Assembly: GCA_052389915.1 (NCBI GenBank)
Contig: JBQTHL010000061.1
Span: forward strand, 1 to 64,000
Length of the DNA: 64,000 nucleotides
Direction of reading: 5' to 3'
DNA from: Panacagrimonas sp052389915
Lineage (GTDB): Bacteria; Pseudomonadota; Gammaproteobacteria; Nevskiales; Nevskiaceae
Within the stretch, counting starts at the first letter, position 1. The number at the start of each line of letters is the position of its first letter. Under the pieces are notes generated by a model. It was not told where the DNA came from. It worked only from the letters and a program-made list of their open reading frames with translations, and made no database searches. Made by a program: the position numbers and the translations under genes. Below, piece by piece: positions 27,419-36,144 of this stretch.

Positions 27419-30400
27419 CTACAGGCCCGCGCACCGGCCCAGGCGGGCGGCGAGCTTGTGCAGAAAGCTGCGGTAGTCCGCGTCCAGCGCCAGGCGCGGG
27501 CTGATGCCGGCGATGAACACGGAGTTCGCGGAGACCGGCAGGATCAGGGCGCGCGCGATCGGCTCCGGCCAGGGCGGCAGCGCGGGCAGGTTCGCGAGGT
27601 TCTCGCACAGCACGCCGTGCTGCGTGCGCAGGCACTCGAACACCGGCCACAGTAGGTCGTCGGCGTGCAGGGTCGTCGGCGCGGCGGCGTCGTTCGTCGC
27701 GAGGCCGGTGACGCAGACCCGCTGTGCGCCGTCGGTATCGACGCGATAGATCAGCGCGAACGGCAGATCGTTCTGCGCGCGCGCCAGAATCGCGCACAGG
27801 CGCTCAGAGTCGAGGGCCTGCGCGCCGATCCCAATCAGGCATTCGTCGAGCTCCAGCAGCAGCGCCGCGCGCCGCGCGCCGATGACTTCGACGGTGTTCT
27901 CCGAGCAGGCCACCAGCACGCCGCCGACGCCGCCGCTCTCGTCGCGGATCGCCGAGTAGCCGTAGCTGAAATAACCCTCCTCGAGGAAGCCGTTGCGGTG
28001 CAGGCACAGCAGGCCGCGCTCGACCATGCTCGATTCGCCGCGCTCAATCACCCCTTGCAGCATCGGGCCGATGGTGTCCCAGATCGCGCTCCAGCATTCG
28101 CGGCCGCGCTGGCCCATCGCGGCCGGGTGCATGGTGCTGCCGAGGATCGGGCGGAAGGCGTCGTTGTAGAACTGGATCAGCTCGTTGCCCCACCACAGGA
28201 ACATCGGATGCTTCTGGTTGAGCACGATCGACAGCGCCGTGCGCAGCGACTGCGGCCAGGTGTAGACCGGGCCGAGCGGGGTCTGCGACCAGTCGATGCG
28301 GCGCATCAGCGCACCCATCTCGCCGCCGCCGGCCAGCACCTGCGAGGCGATCTGGAACGCGCGCGCCGCGGCGGTTTCGCGCTCGCCCGCCTGCTGCGAC
28401 GCCGGCCGCGAGACCTGCACGCCGCGCCGCTGCGCCGCGCGCAACAGCGCATCGGCGAGCTGCGCGAGCGAGAACGGCTTGGCCACGTAATCGTCCATGC
28501 CCGTGGCCAGGCAGGCCTCGCGATCCTCGATCATCGCGTCGGCGGTCATGGCGACGATCTGTGGCTGGCGCGCCGGAGCGATTTCGCTGCGGATGCGGCG
28601 CGTCGCGTCCAGGCCGTCGAGCCGGGGCATCTGCACGTCCATCAGCACCACGTCGTAATCGCTGCGCACCAGGGCTTCGATCGCCTCTAAGCCGTCCACG
28701 GCGATGTCGATCCCCTCGAAGCCGAGCTTGCGCAGCAACAGCAGCGCGACCTTGCGGTTGGCCAGGTTGTCTTCGACCAGCAGAAGTTTCAACGGCGGCA
28801 GCGTGACCGCCTCGGCGAGTACCGCGGACTCCCGCGACGACAGCGGTGCGGCAGGGACCAGGGTCGCCGCCTCGCACCGCCGTGCCGGAATGCGGAAGCT
28901 GAAGCTGCTGCCGACACCGGGCTGGCTCTCCACCGACATCGTGCCGCCGTGCGCTTCCACCAGGCGCTTGCTGATCGCCAGGCCCAGACCGCTGCCGCCG
29001 AAGCGCCGGGTCACGCTATCGTCGATCTGGCTGAAATCGCGGAACAGGCGGTCCATTCGGTCCGCCGCGATGCCGATGCCGGTGTCGTTGACGCGAAACT
29101 CGAACTCGTGTTCGTCGGCGCTCAGCGCACGCGCCGACACGCTCACCACCACCTCGCCCGCGTCGGTGAACTTGACCGCGTTGCCGAGCAGGTTCACCAG
29201 CACTTGGCGCAGCCGCGCGCAGTCGGCGATCAGATACTCCGGCACGTCCTCGTCGATGCGACTCAGCAGCTTCAGGCTGCGCGGCGCGGCTTGGCTGGCG
29301 ACCATGCCCAGCGCGCTGGCCACGAGGCTGCGAACCTCGCAGGGCGCGAACGCCAGATTCAAACGTTCGGATTCGAGCCGGGAGTGATCCAGGATGTCGT
29401 TGATGACGCCAAGCAGGTGCTCGCCGCTGGCGTGGATCGAGTCGATGAAATCGCGCTGCTGCGCGCCCAGCGCGGTGTCCGCGAGCAGCGCCGCGAAACC
29501 GAGTACCGCGTTGAGCGGCGTGCGGATCTCGTGACTCATGGTGGACAGGAACGCGCTCTTGGCGCGCGTCGCCATTTCTGCGCGCGCCTGTGCCTGCTTG
29601 ATCGGGTCGATGTCGGCGGTGGTGCCGAACCACTGGAGCACGCGCCCGTCCGCGTCCTTGCGGGCCTGCGCGCGCGCCAAGAACCAGCGATAACCGCCGC
29701 GGGTGTCCAACGCACGCGCCGAGTGCGCGAACGGTTCGCCGCTGCTCGCCGCGTGGGCCCATGCCGCCGCCAAGGCCTCGCGGTCGTCCGGGTGAATGGT
29801 GGCCATCCAGCCGTCGGCGAGCATCTGCGCGGGTTCCACGCCGAACATTTTCCTCGAGTAGTCGCTGGCGAAATCCACCTCGCCGTCCGGCCGCGCCCGC
29901 CACACCAGTGCGGGGACCGAGTCGATGGTGGCGCGCGCGAGTTCCTCGCTTTCGCGCAGCAACGCGCGGGTCTCGATCAGCGCCAGCTCCGCGCGCTTGC
30001 GCACGTCGATGTTGATGATCGTGCCTTCGATCAGGCCGGGATTGCCCGGGATGGCCGTCGCACGTCCCTCGACCCAGCGCGGCAGGCCGTCGGCGTGGCG
30101 GATGCGGTACTCCACGACGATCTCGATGTCGGCCGCGTTCTGCGCCGCAACGACGCCCAGCACATGCTTCTGGTCGATGATGAGCGACTGCCAGGTCGCC
30201 GGCCCGCGGACGACATGCTCGGCCGGAAACCCGGTCAGCCGCTCGAAGCCCTCGCTGACCCAGTGCATGTGCCAGGGCGGCAGGCGGTCGGCGCGGAACA
30301 GCATGCTGGGGATATTGGCCAGCAGCGCGCGCTGGCGACGCTCGGTCTCGGCCAGTTGCGCGTGCGACTCCTGCAACTGCTGGCTGTGGCGGAGCAGATC

Positions 30401-30874
30401 GAGCTCGACGGCGTGCAGACGCCGCGCCATCGCATCATCGCTATCCGGTCGAGAGGCGTGGACGAAGGCCGTCGCCTCGTCGGAGCGGTGCAGGATGTAC
30501 TCAAGCTTGCCGTCGGCACCGAACAGCGGCGCGTTGACCGGCATCCACCAGCGCTCCTCGAACGCTCCGCCCGGTTGCGCAACGTCGTAACGCACCATTG
30601 GCATGTAATCGACGCGGCCGGTGGCGCACACGTTCCCAAGCGAGATGCGCAGCGCGCCCGGCCCATCGCTGGCCGGATGGGTCGGGTCTTCCGGAAAGGC
30701 CTCGAACATGCCGCGGCCCACGATGTCGCTCAGCCGGGCGCCGACGATCTTGAGCAGGATCTCGCTGGCGCTGACGATGGTGTAGCGCGGCGCGTCGGGG
30801 AGCAGCACCAGCATCGAGCTGGGCAGCGCCGAAACCAGGCGCTGAAAGCTCGGCGTCTGGTCCCGATGCGACAT
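27419..30874 (-). CDS. Hybrid histidine kinase with C-terminal PAS-GAF extension
   Basis: The 1151-residue protein has three PAS-like units (residues 1-430), HisKA (MSHEIRTPLNAVLG), HATPase (NAVKFTDAGE, DTGIGIA, GSGLGLAI) and a receiver (Asp in VVLMDVQMPRLDG, Lys in VAKPFS). After these comes an unusual tail from about residue 870: a PAS-like unit beginning WSQTPLGPVYTWPQSL and a GAF-like unit ending AGISPRLALD. That PAS-GAF pair normally sits at the N-terminus of another class of hybrid kinase, so this looks like a fusion whose second kinase part was lost. The stop lies next to a repeat element. Confidence 0.85.
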   Translation of the reverse strand: MSHRDQTPSFQRLVSALPSSMLVLLPDAPRYTIVSASEILLKIVGARLSDIVGRGMFEAFPEDPTHPASDGPGALRISLGNVCATGRVDYMPMVRYDVAQPGGAFEERWWMPVNAPLFGADGKLEYILHRSDEATAFVHASRPDSDDAMARRLHAVELDLLRHSQQLQESHAQLAETERRQRALLANIPSMLFRADRLPPWHMHWVSEGFERLTGFPAEHVVRGPATWQSLIIDQKHVLGVVAAQNAADIEIVVEYRIRHADGLPRWVEGRATAIPGNPGLIEGTIINIDVRKRAELALIETRALLRESEELARATIDSVPALVWRARPDGEVDFASDYSRKMFGVEPAQMLADGWMATIHPDDREALAAAWAHAASSGEPFAHSARALDTRGGYRWFLARAQARKDADGRVLQWFGTTADIDPIKQAQARAEMATRAKSAFLSTMSHEIRTPLNAVLGFAALLADTALGAQQRDFIDSIHASGEHLLGVINDILDHSRLESERLNLAFAPCEVRSLVASALGMVASQAAPRSLKLLSRIDEDVPEYLIADCARLRQVLVNLLGNAVKFTDAGEVVVSVSARALSADEHEFEFRVNDTGIGIAADRMDRLFRDFSQIDDSVTRRFGGSGLGLAISKRLVEAHGGTMSVESQPGVGSSFSFRIPARRCEAATLVPAAPLSSRESAVLAEAVTLPPLKLLLVEDNLANRKVALLLLRKLGFEGIDIAVDGLEAIEALVRSDYDVVLMDVQMPRLDGLDATRRIRSEIAPARQPQIVAMTADAMIEDREACLATGMDDYVAKPFSLAQLADALLRAAQRRGVQVSRPASQQAGERETAAARAFQIASQVLAGGGEMGALMRRIDWSQTPLGPVYTWPQSLRTALSIVLNQKHPMFLWWGNELIQFYNDAFRPILGSTMHPAAMGQRGRECWSAIWDTIGPMLQGVIERGESSMVERGLLCLHRNGFLEEGYFSYGYSAIRDESGGVGGVLVACSENTVEVIGARRAALLLELDECLIGIGAQALDSERLCAILARAQNDLPFALIYRVDTDGAQRVCVTGLATNDAAAPTTLHADDLLWPVFECLRTQHGVLCENLANLPALPPWPEPIARALILPVSANSVFIAGISPRLALDADYRSFLHKLAARLGRCAGL

Positions 30875-30960
30875 GAATCCCGGAGGGGTAACGGTGTTGA
30901 CCCAGACACCATACGCGCAATTCGTGACGCGAAAGCAGGATTGGCCAGGGCTTTTTTCCT

Positions 30961-30974
30961 ATGACCCATGTCAA
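30961..30974 (+). promoter_or_regulatory. Weak FNR-like box upstream of GAF gene
   Basis: ATGACCCATGTCAA matches seven of ten palindrome core bases. Class II spacing puts a start near 31009, upstream of the ATG at 31052. Confidence 0.4.
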
Positions 30975-31051
30975 TGCGCCCGGCCCGAAGGCGGTGCACG
31001 CTGGCGACGATGATTTCAGTTTCCCAGGCATCGAAAGTGAACTCGCCGCTC

Positions 31052-31636
31052 ATGAGTCCAAGCGCACTCGGCGAAGGCCGTCGCGATGCCGAAATCGGAG
31101 TGCGGCTGCACCACAGGTTCGACCGCGCTTATCGCGAACTGGTCGAAGAGCTTCCCTTGCGCGATCTGCTGCGTGCCCTGTGCGCAGGCCTCGCCGAGGA
31201 TCTGGACCTGCCGCTCGCCACGCTCGTCCGGCGCCATGAGAGCGGCGCCCTGGAATTGAAGGCAGCGTCGCGGGAAATTTCCACCTGGGCCGAATTGACG
31301 CGCATGCCGGAGCGCTGGGACGGGACCGTCGCAGGTCAGGGTCCAGCGGCCAGGGCCGTGCATGGCGGCGTGCCGGTGCGCATGCAGGTGACCGAAGCTG
31401 GATTCCTGCCATGGCGTGAAGCGGCGAAGTTCGACGGTATCTCCGAGGCCAGTGCGTGGCCGCTCGATACTGCCGACGCCCGATGGGTGCTGGTGCTGTA
31501 TCGACGAAAATCTTCGCTGGAGACCCTGGACCCTGGCCGTGACGAGGCGGGCGAGGTCGCGGCTGCGGGCTGCGGCCGTCTGATCGATGCCTGCATGCGG
31601 CTGGAACGGCAACGTGGCGGCAAAGCGATCGTCTGA
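31052..31636 (+). CDS. GAF-like sensory protein
   Basis: The 194-residue soluble protein (start MSPSALGEG at 31052, ribosome site weak) has a helical N-terminus (FDRAYRELVEELPLRDLLRALC) and then a GAF-like core with alternating strands (LATLVRRHESGALELKAAS; ASAWPLDTADARWVLVLYRR). It has no catalytic output domain, so it may act by binding a partner or ligand. An upstream ATG at 30968 is possible but would lie inside the FNR-like box. It sits between a sensor kinase and the FNR-type regulator; a role in low-oxygen signalling is inference. Confidence 0.55.
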   Translation: MSPSALGEGRRDAEIGVRLHHRFDRAYRELVEELPLRDLLRALCAGLAEDLDLPLATLVRRHESGALELKAASREISTWAELTRMPERWDGTVAGQGPAARAVHGGVPVRMQVTEAGFLPWREAAKFDGISEASAWPLDTADARWVLVLYRRKSSLETLDPGRDEAGEVAAAGCGRLIDACMRLERQRGGKAIV

Positions 31637-31717
31637 GGCGGCGGACAGATGAGCTTGCGCGATGCCATTTTGCTCAGGTCTGCCCTGGGCCTGGCCCGCT
31701 TCCCCCAGACAAGCGCG

Positions 31718-31815
31718 CCCCCGTAGGAGGGGCGTAAGCCCCGACCGGCCGCTCGAATTCAGAAGCCAGGCTCGGTCGGAGACCGACTGTTGGGGCTGAC
31801 GCCCCTCCTACAGTT
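31718..31815. repeat. REP-like inverted repeat
   Basis: GTAGGAGGGGCGTAAGCCCC (from 31723) is inverted as GGGGCTGACGCCCCTCCTAC (to 31812), with GGTCGGAGACCGAC between. This is the classic GTAGGAGCGGC-type REP. The rest of the 31637-31836 gap shows nothing else. Confidence 0.8.
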
Positions 31816-31836
31816 TGCTTCGCTATTACGGCGCTC

Positions 31837-32541
31837 CTACAGGCCGACCGGCTCCGCCAGTTCGCGCAGCGCCGGTGAGTCGAGAAGCGTGATGCGCTTG
31901 TTCAAGGAGATCAGCCAGCCGTTTTTCTCGAAACGGGTCAGCACGCGGCACACGGTCTCGGTGGCCAGACGCAGGTAGCTGCCCATTTCCCGTTGCGTCA
32001 TCGGCAGCCGCAGGATGTTGCCGCCGCCCATGCGCATGTTCACGTGGATGAGGAAGGCGGCAACCCGCTGGTCGGCGCTGTATTCGCCGCTGAGCGACAG
32101 CGCCGTGCCCAGTTCGCGTCGGGTCCTTTGGAGCAGATGGCCGGCCAGACCGGCGTCGTCCGCGAGACGTCGCTGAATCTGGGCTGCCGGCACTGCACAG
32201 ACCTGCGACGGTGTGACCGGGGTCGCAGAGGCTGTCGCCCGCTCCGAGCCCAGCGAGTCGAGCCCGACGAGGTCGCCGGGGAAGTGGAAGGCGCGAACGT
32301 GTTCGTTGCCGTGAGCATCGAGCGTGTAAGTCTTGATGCAGCCGGCGCGGACCACGTACAGAGCTTGCAAGGGCTCGCCCTCGATCATCAGCGTCGCGGT
32401 TCCCGGCATTTGCGGCGGCAACAGGCTCACCATGTCGTGCCAGGTATCGGCGATGTTTTCGGCGCGTGCCAGGCAATTCTGCACGGGGCAGGCGAGGCAG
32501 TTGGGTGTGGCTCGAAGTTGCGGACTGAGGTCGAAGGGCAT
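31837..32541 (-). CDS. CRP/FNR-family oxygen-responsive regulator
   Basis: The 234-residue regulator has a cyclic-nucleotide-like fold and a C-terminal helix-turn-helix. Cys15, Cys18, Cys23 and Cys115 match the four [4Fe-4S] ligands of FNR, although the first cluster is C-x2-C-x4-C rather than the C-x2-C-x5-C of E. coli FNR and ANR. An extra Cys68 is present. The recognition helix reads ETVCR (Glu195, Cys198, Arg199): the Glu and Arg that read the TTGAT motif in FNR are kept, but the Ser is Cys. A half-conserved FNR box (32648) lies between it and the divergent acyltransferase gene, so autoregulation is possible. It is the obvious candidate reader of the FNR-like boxes listed here. Confidence 0.88.
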   Translation of the reverse strand: MPFDLSPQLRATPNCLACPVQNCLARAENIADTWHDMVSLLPPQMPGTATLMIEGEPLQALYVVRAGCIKTYTLDAHGNEHVRAFHFPGDLVGLDSLGSERATASATPVTPSQVCAVPAAQIQRRLADDAGLAGHLLQRTRRELGTALSLSGEYSADQRVAAFLIHVNMRMGGGNILRLPMTQREMGSYLRLATETVCRVLTRFEKNGWLISLNKRITLLDSPALRELAEPVGL

Positions 32542-32647
32542 GGCGGGCTGTGTCGTTTAAACCTGTCCGCAGCTTGGGTTGGGCAGCGCGATCGAAACAT
32601 CCGGAGTTGCCGCAGTGCGCGCTGCGGCAAGTACGTATTGCGGTTCA

Positions 32648-32696
32648 TTGACCTAAGTCAGTGCCGCAAGCGACACGCGGCGCGACAATGGGCGAG
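32648..32696 (+). promoter_or_regulatory. Predicted class II FNR promoter
   Basis: TTGACCTAAGTCAG (32648-32661) is a half-strong FNR-like box. GACAAT at 32684-32689 is a good -10 at the right spacing, and a start at 41.5 bp from the box centre falls at about 32696, a few bases before an AAGGAG ribosome site. It drives the leader ORF and the acyltransferase gene and may also act on the divergent regulator gene. Confidence 0.6.
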
Positions 32697-32713
32697 CGCC
32701 AAGGAGTTCCCGC

Positions 32714-32737
32714 ATGCGTTCGCGTCCCGTTCCATGA
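32714..32737 (+). CDS. Possible seven-codon leader peptide
   Basis: ATG CGT TCG CGT CCC GTT CCA TGA encodes MRSRPVP. It is the ORF served by the strong AAGGAG site (32701-32706, 7 nt spacing), while the large downstream ORF has no ribosome site of its own. Its stop overlaps the next start as ATGA, so translation of the main gene may depend on it. It could also be a chance ORF. Confidence 0.4.
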   Translation: MRSRPVP

Positions 32738-35052
32738 CCATCCGCAATCTCGACGCACTGCTGCGACCCCACGCGCTGATATGGCTGGGACACGCGCAGA
32801 CGCCGGCCCACGTGGCGCTGCTCGACAAGCTGCGCGCCGGTCCGCTGCGCGCTGCACTCGACGAATGGAGCGAGTGCATTCCGCCGGACGCCGCGGTAAG
32901 GGAGTCGGTGCTCGCCGTTATTGCGGAGAGCCGCTTCGCCCAGCCGGAAATTGTCGAGCGTCTGTGCGGGCTCGGCTGCCGCGGCCTGCTGTGGCCGCTG
33001 GCGGAACCGCCGAGCCGGGTGGTTCTCGAAGCCGCCCGCCGGCACACCCTGCGCATCCTCGGGCCGCGCAGCATCGGGCTGGCGCTCGGTTCCGGCCTGG
33101 ATGCTTCGACCCTGGCGCAGACGCCGCTGCCCGGATCGCTGGCGCTGATCGTGCAATCGCAGTCGGTGGCTGCCGCTGCTGCGGACTGGGCGGCCGGTCG
33201 GCGCATCGGCTTTTCCTGGATCGCGGCGACCGGTGGCGAGAGCGATGTCGATGTCGCCGACCTGCTCGACTACGCCGCGCTCGACAGCCACACGCAGGCG
33301 GTCGCGGTCGAGGTGGGCCACATCCGTGGCGCGCGCAAGTTCATGTCCGCGGCACGCGCCTGCGCGCGTGCCAAGCCCACGGTTATCTTGCAGACGCGGC
33401 TGGCGGATCGCTCGGCGGTGGGCGCAGACCCCGTGCGTTCGGCCGCGTTCGCACGCGCCGGCATGGTTGAAGTGCCGGACCTGCCGGGACTGTTCGACGC
33501 GCTCGCATCGCTGCAACGCCTGGGCCCTATGGACCAGCCGCGCGTGCTGGTGTTCGCCAACGGCGCGTCGCTGTGCGCGCTCTCCACCGACGCGTTGCTG
33601 CGCCAGGGCCTGAGCCTGGCCGAGCTGGACGAGGCGCAGCGGCAGGCGCTGTTGCAACGTATGCCGGGCGCGCGCTTCAGGCCGGGGTCGGTGGACATCG
33701 GCGAGCCGACCCTCGACGAGACCCTGGCCGGGCTCAAGCTGCTGCTGGAAAGCCGGCAGATCGACGCACTACTGTTCGTGCGCAGCCCGGTCGCCGGTCA
33801 TCCGCATATGCCGGTAGCGACCGCGCTGGCCGCAGCAGCGCCCGGACCGCGCCTGCTCAGCGTCTGGCTCGGCCTGGAATCGGCCGCGCCGGCGCGCCGC
33901 ATCAGCGCCGAGGCCGGGCAGTCCACGTTCACCTCCCCTGAGGCGGCTGCGCGTGCAATGCGTTACCGCTGGGAGTACACGCGCAACCGCGAGCTGCTGA
34001 CCCAGACCCCGCCGCAAACCGTGCTGCCGAGCCTGGTCCCGCAACGGGTCGCCGCGGCTCTGCAGGAACACCTGGGCGCCGGCACCGACACCACACACGC
34101 CGCCGCGCTGGAGCTGCTGCGCGCCTATGGGTTGGATCGTGCGCTTCGGGTTCGCACCGATGCACTGGTGCTCGGCCTGCGGCTGGAGCGGCACCCGGAG
34201 CTGGGCATGCACCTGCGCTTGCAGGCTCCGGGCCGCGGCACATCGGCGCCGGTGGCTTACGGCTTCGTGCCCTTGGACGGCCTGCTTGCGCAGCGACTGC
34301 TGCAGGCGGCTGGCCTGAGCGCGGAGCAGGGTATCGACCCGCGCGATCTGGTCGCGGCCGAGACCGCCCTGATCCGCCTGGCGCAGATCGGCATGGATCA
34401 GCCCGCGGTCGAACGTCTCGATCTGAATCTCGTCGTTCGTGGCGGCAGGGCGCGAGTGCGAAAGGACGCACGCGTATCGCTCACCACCGGCCCCGCGCCG
34501 GAGCGCGAGCGCCTTGCGCTCGCGCCGTACCCGACGGCGCTGGTTCACAGCGCGATCCTCGGCGATGGCGCGGCCTATGCGGTACGCCCGGTGCGGCCTG
34601 AGGACGAACCTGCGGTGATCGAGCTACTGCAAAGCCTCGACGCCGATTCGATACGGCTGCGGTTCTTCGCGAGCATCCGTTACTTCAGCCACGCCATGGC
34701 CGCGCGCATGACGCAGATCGATTACGACCGCGAGCTGGCCCTGGTCGTCCACGACGCTGCCGGCTCAAGTCCGATGCGCGCCATTGGCACGCTCATCGCC
34801 GACCCCGACGGCGCCTCGGCGGAGTTCGCCCTGCTGATCCACCAGAGCTACGCGCGCAAGGGTCTGGGCCGGCATCTGCTGAGCCAGTTCATCGAGCATG
34901 CGCGGCGTCGCCGGATCGAGCGGGTCTGGGGCGTCGTGCTGGCGGACAACACCGGCATGCTCGGCTTGGCGCGCAGCCTGGGTTTCACGATCCGCGCGGA
35001 CCCCGAAGACGCTCTATGCCGGCGCGTGGAATTGCCGGTGCATGCAGGTTGA
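32734..35052 (+). CDS. Pat-like protein acyltransferase (degenerate ACD ligase plus GNAT)
   Basis: The 772-residue protein joins an ADP-forming acyl-CoA-synthetase-like region (residues 1-580, with the family segments LDVADLLDY-like and RGARKFMSAARACARAKP) to a C-terminal GNAT acetyltransferase (about 600-770, acetyl-CoA loop near YARKGLGRHLL). The usual catalytic His of the ligase part is missing (RSAVGADPVRSAAF region), as expected for Pat-type lysine acetyltransferases rather than acetate ligases. The frame is open upstream to 31993, but that overlaps the regulator gene. The ATG at 32734 follows an FNR-type promoter. Substrates such as acetyl-CoA synthetase are inferred from the family. 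Confidence 0.75.
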   Translation: MTIRNLDALLRPHALIWLGHAQTPAHVALLDKLRAGPLRAALDEWSECIPPDAAVRESVLAVIAESRFAQPEIVERLCGLGCRGLLWPLAEPPSRVVLEAARRHTLRILGPRSIGLALGSGLDASTLAQTPLPGSLALIVQSQSVAAAAADWAAGRRIGFSWIAATGGESDVDVADLLDYAALDSHTQAVAVEVGHIRGARKFMSAARACARAKPTVILQTRLADRSAVGADPVRSAAFARAGMVEVPDLPGLFDALASLQRLGPMDQPRVLVFANGASLCALSTDALLRQGLSLAELDEAQRQALLQRMPGARFRPGSVDIGEPTLDETLAGLKLLLESRQIDALLFVRSPVAGHPHMPVATALAAAAPGPRLLSVWLGLESAAPARRISAEAGQSTFTSPEAAARAMRYRWEYTRNRELLTQTPPQTVLPSLVPQRVAAALQEHLGAGTDTTHAAALELLRAYGLDRALRVRTDALVLGLRLERHPELGMHLRLQAPGRGTSAPVAYGFVPLDGLLAQRLLQAAGLSAEQGIDPRDLVAAETALIRLAQIGMDQPAVERLDLNLVVRGGRARVRKDARVSLTTGPAPERERLALAPYPTALVHSAILGDGAAYAVRPVRPEDEPAVIELLQSLDADSIRLRFFASIRYFSHAMAARMTQIDYDRELALVVHDAAGSSPMRAIGTLIADPDGASAEFALLIHQSYARKGLGRHLLSQFIEHARRRRIERVWGVVLADNTGMLGLARSLGFTIRADPEDALCRRVELPVHAG

Positions 35053-35090
35053 TCGGAGACCCTGGCCCGCCTGTGTCGGACAGTGGCCTA

Positions 35091-35468
35091 CTATTCTTCG
35101 ACGAACCGGTCATCGAGCCGCCGATGGGGATGGTTCGAAGCGCTAGCCCGAGGCCACAACCGGCCGATCCAGCTGCGGACGTAACGCGGGATTAGCACCG
35201 GTCTCGCTGCGCGGCTTTCGATCGAGCGTAACCAAGTCTCGCCCGGCTTGGTCAGTGCGACCGTCCGCTGGCCCATGACATTGTCGAACTGGATCAATCC
35301 GAGCAGTTCCAGACGATCCAGCGCGATCGGCATATCGCGTCCGCGCAATTCGTATTGCGGCCACATGTTCCAGATCCGGTGCAGCTCGATCGGTTCGGAC
35401 ACGGTGGCTTTGCTCTGCTGCAGGATGAGCATCACCGCGAGTTCCGCGCGCAGCTGGTAGAAGTTCAC
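35091..35468 (-). CDS. Small winged-helix-like protein, paralogue 3
   Basis: The start is a GTG at 35468 with GGAG 6 nt upstream. This gives 125 residues, exactly the length of paralogue 1, and the two align end to end (PIALDRLELLGLIQFD with SCVLRLELLGMVEVD; a matching basic C-terminal helix, ARPVLIPRYVRSWIGRLW). The function is unknown; a small DNA- or membrane-associated regulator is plausible. A perfect FNR box (35531-35544) lies between it and the divergent lipoprotein gene at 35632. The upstream ATG (35513) would add 15 unaligned residues. Confidence 0.65.
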   Translation of the reverse strand: MNFYQLRAELAVMLILQQSKATVSEPIELHRIWNMWPQYELRGRDMPIALDRLELLGLIQFDNVMGQRTVALTKPGETWLRSIESRAARPVLIPRYVRSWIGRLWPRASASNHPHRRLDDRFVEE

Positions 35469-35530
35469 TTGGGACTCCAGGAGAACGGGTCGGTAGCTGC
35501 AGAGCTTCGGCATCGGCCGACCGAGGCGCG

Positions 35531-35544
35531 TTGATCCAGATCAA
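35531..35544. promoter_or_regulatory. Perfect FNR-like box between paralogue 3 and a lipoprotein gene
   Basis: TTGATCCAGATCAA is the same 14-mer as at sRNA A, sRNA B and paralogue 4. Class II spacing predicts starts near 35579 (plus) and 35496 (minus), both upstream of the respective start codons. Confidence 0.8.
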
Positions 35545-35631
35545 TGCCGGCCCGTTGCGGCGATAGGAAAGTGGTCCTGTCGCCCTATTCCGTCGGGCGC
35601 GACCTGCGTCACCAATTAGTGAGGGATGTCG

Positions 35632-35835
35632 ATGAACATCAACTGCAACACGCTCGCCGCCGTATTGCTCACCCTGAACCTCGGCGCTTGTGCCGGCTTG
35701 AAACAGCAGGATTCCAGGGCCGTTCGGACCTTGCCGGATTCGTCAGAGCACACCGACAAGGCCAAGGACGGCCAGGAAGCGCGATGGGCGCAGAACGGTG
35801 CGGAATATTTCTTCGAGATCGATCCGTGCCAGTGA
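35632..35835 (+). CDS. Small lipoprotein, FNR-linked
   Basis: This is a 67-residue lipoprotein with the lipobox LGAC (TLNLGAC, lipidated Cys at residue 20) and a short charged, probably unstructured mature part ending FFEIDPCQ. GAGG (35621-35624) fits the ATG at 35632 better than the one at 35626. Its signal region matches the lipoprotein at 43640 (LNLGACAxLxQQD), so the two are paralogues. A degraded copy of its C-terminus lies at 38427-38517. The function is unknown, presumably in the envelope under low oxygen. Confidence 0.65.
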   Translation: MNINCNTLAAVLLTLNLGACAGLKQQDSRAVRTLPDSSEHTDKAKDGQEARWAQNGAEYFFEIDPCQ

Positions 35836-35844
35836 GCAAGTAAC

Positions 35845-35960
35845 GATCCCCCGGCAAAGCCGGGGCTTTCATTCGGAAGCGCCTCGAAGGCACGGTAAAG
35901 CGCGAGCCCCTGAAGGCGGCCCAAACCACTCCCTCCCCTTGCGGGAGAAGGAACTTTGTC
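35845..35960 (+). repeat. Composite 3'-end repeat, copy c
   Basis: CCCCGGCAAAGCCGGGGCTTTC (35851-35872), a perfect 7-bp hairpin that can terminate the lipoprotein transcript, is followed by CATTCGGAAGCGCCTC and a single CCCTCCCCTTGCGGGAG unit. It is nearly identical to copy d at 38518-38640 over more than 100 bp. The remaining gap to 36144 shows no other feature. Confidence 0.85.
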
Positions 35961-36144
35961 CAGCGACAGGCGTGTAACTTTCAGGATGGGCTCGATGTGC
36001 GCGAAGAGCATCTCGACTTTTGCTCAAAGTCCCTTGCCCTGCGTGGGCCGCACGTCAGCCAAATTGGACCGTTGATCCCAGAATGGGCTGTCCTGTGTAT
36101 GGCGGTGACAGCATCCGAAGTTGCCAACCAAATCCGAGATTATC

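Noticed and set aside
31993..32733. N-terminal extension of the acetyltransferase ORF to 31993
   Set aside because: It lies on the opposite strand of the FNR-type gene and its promoter, has no family similarity, and crosses a predicted promoter and ribosome site.
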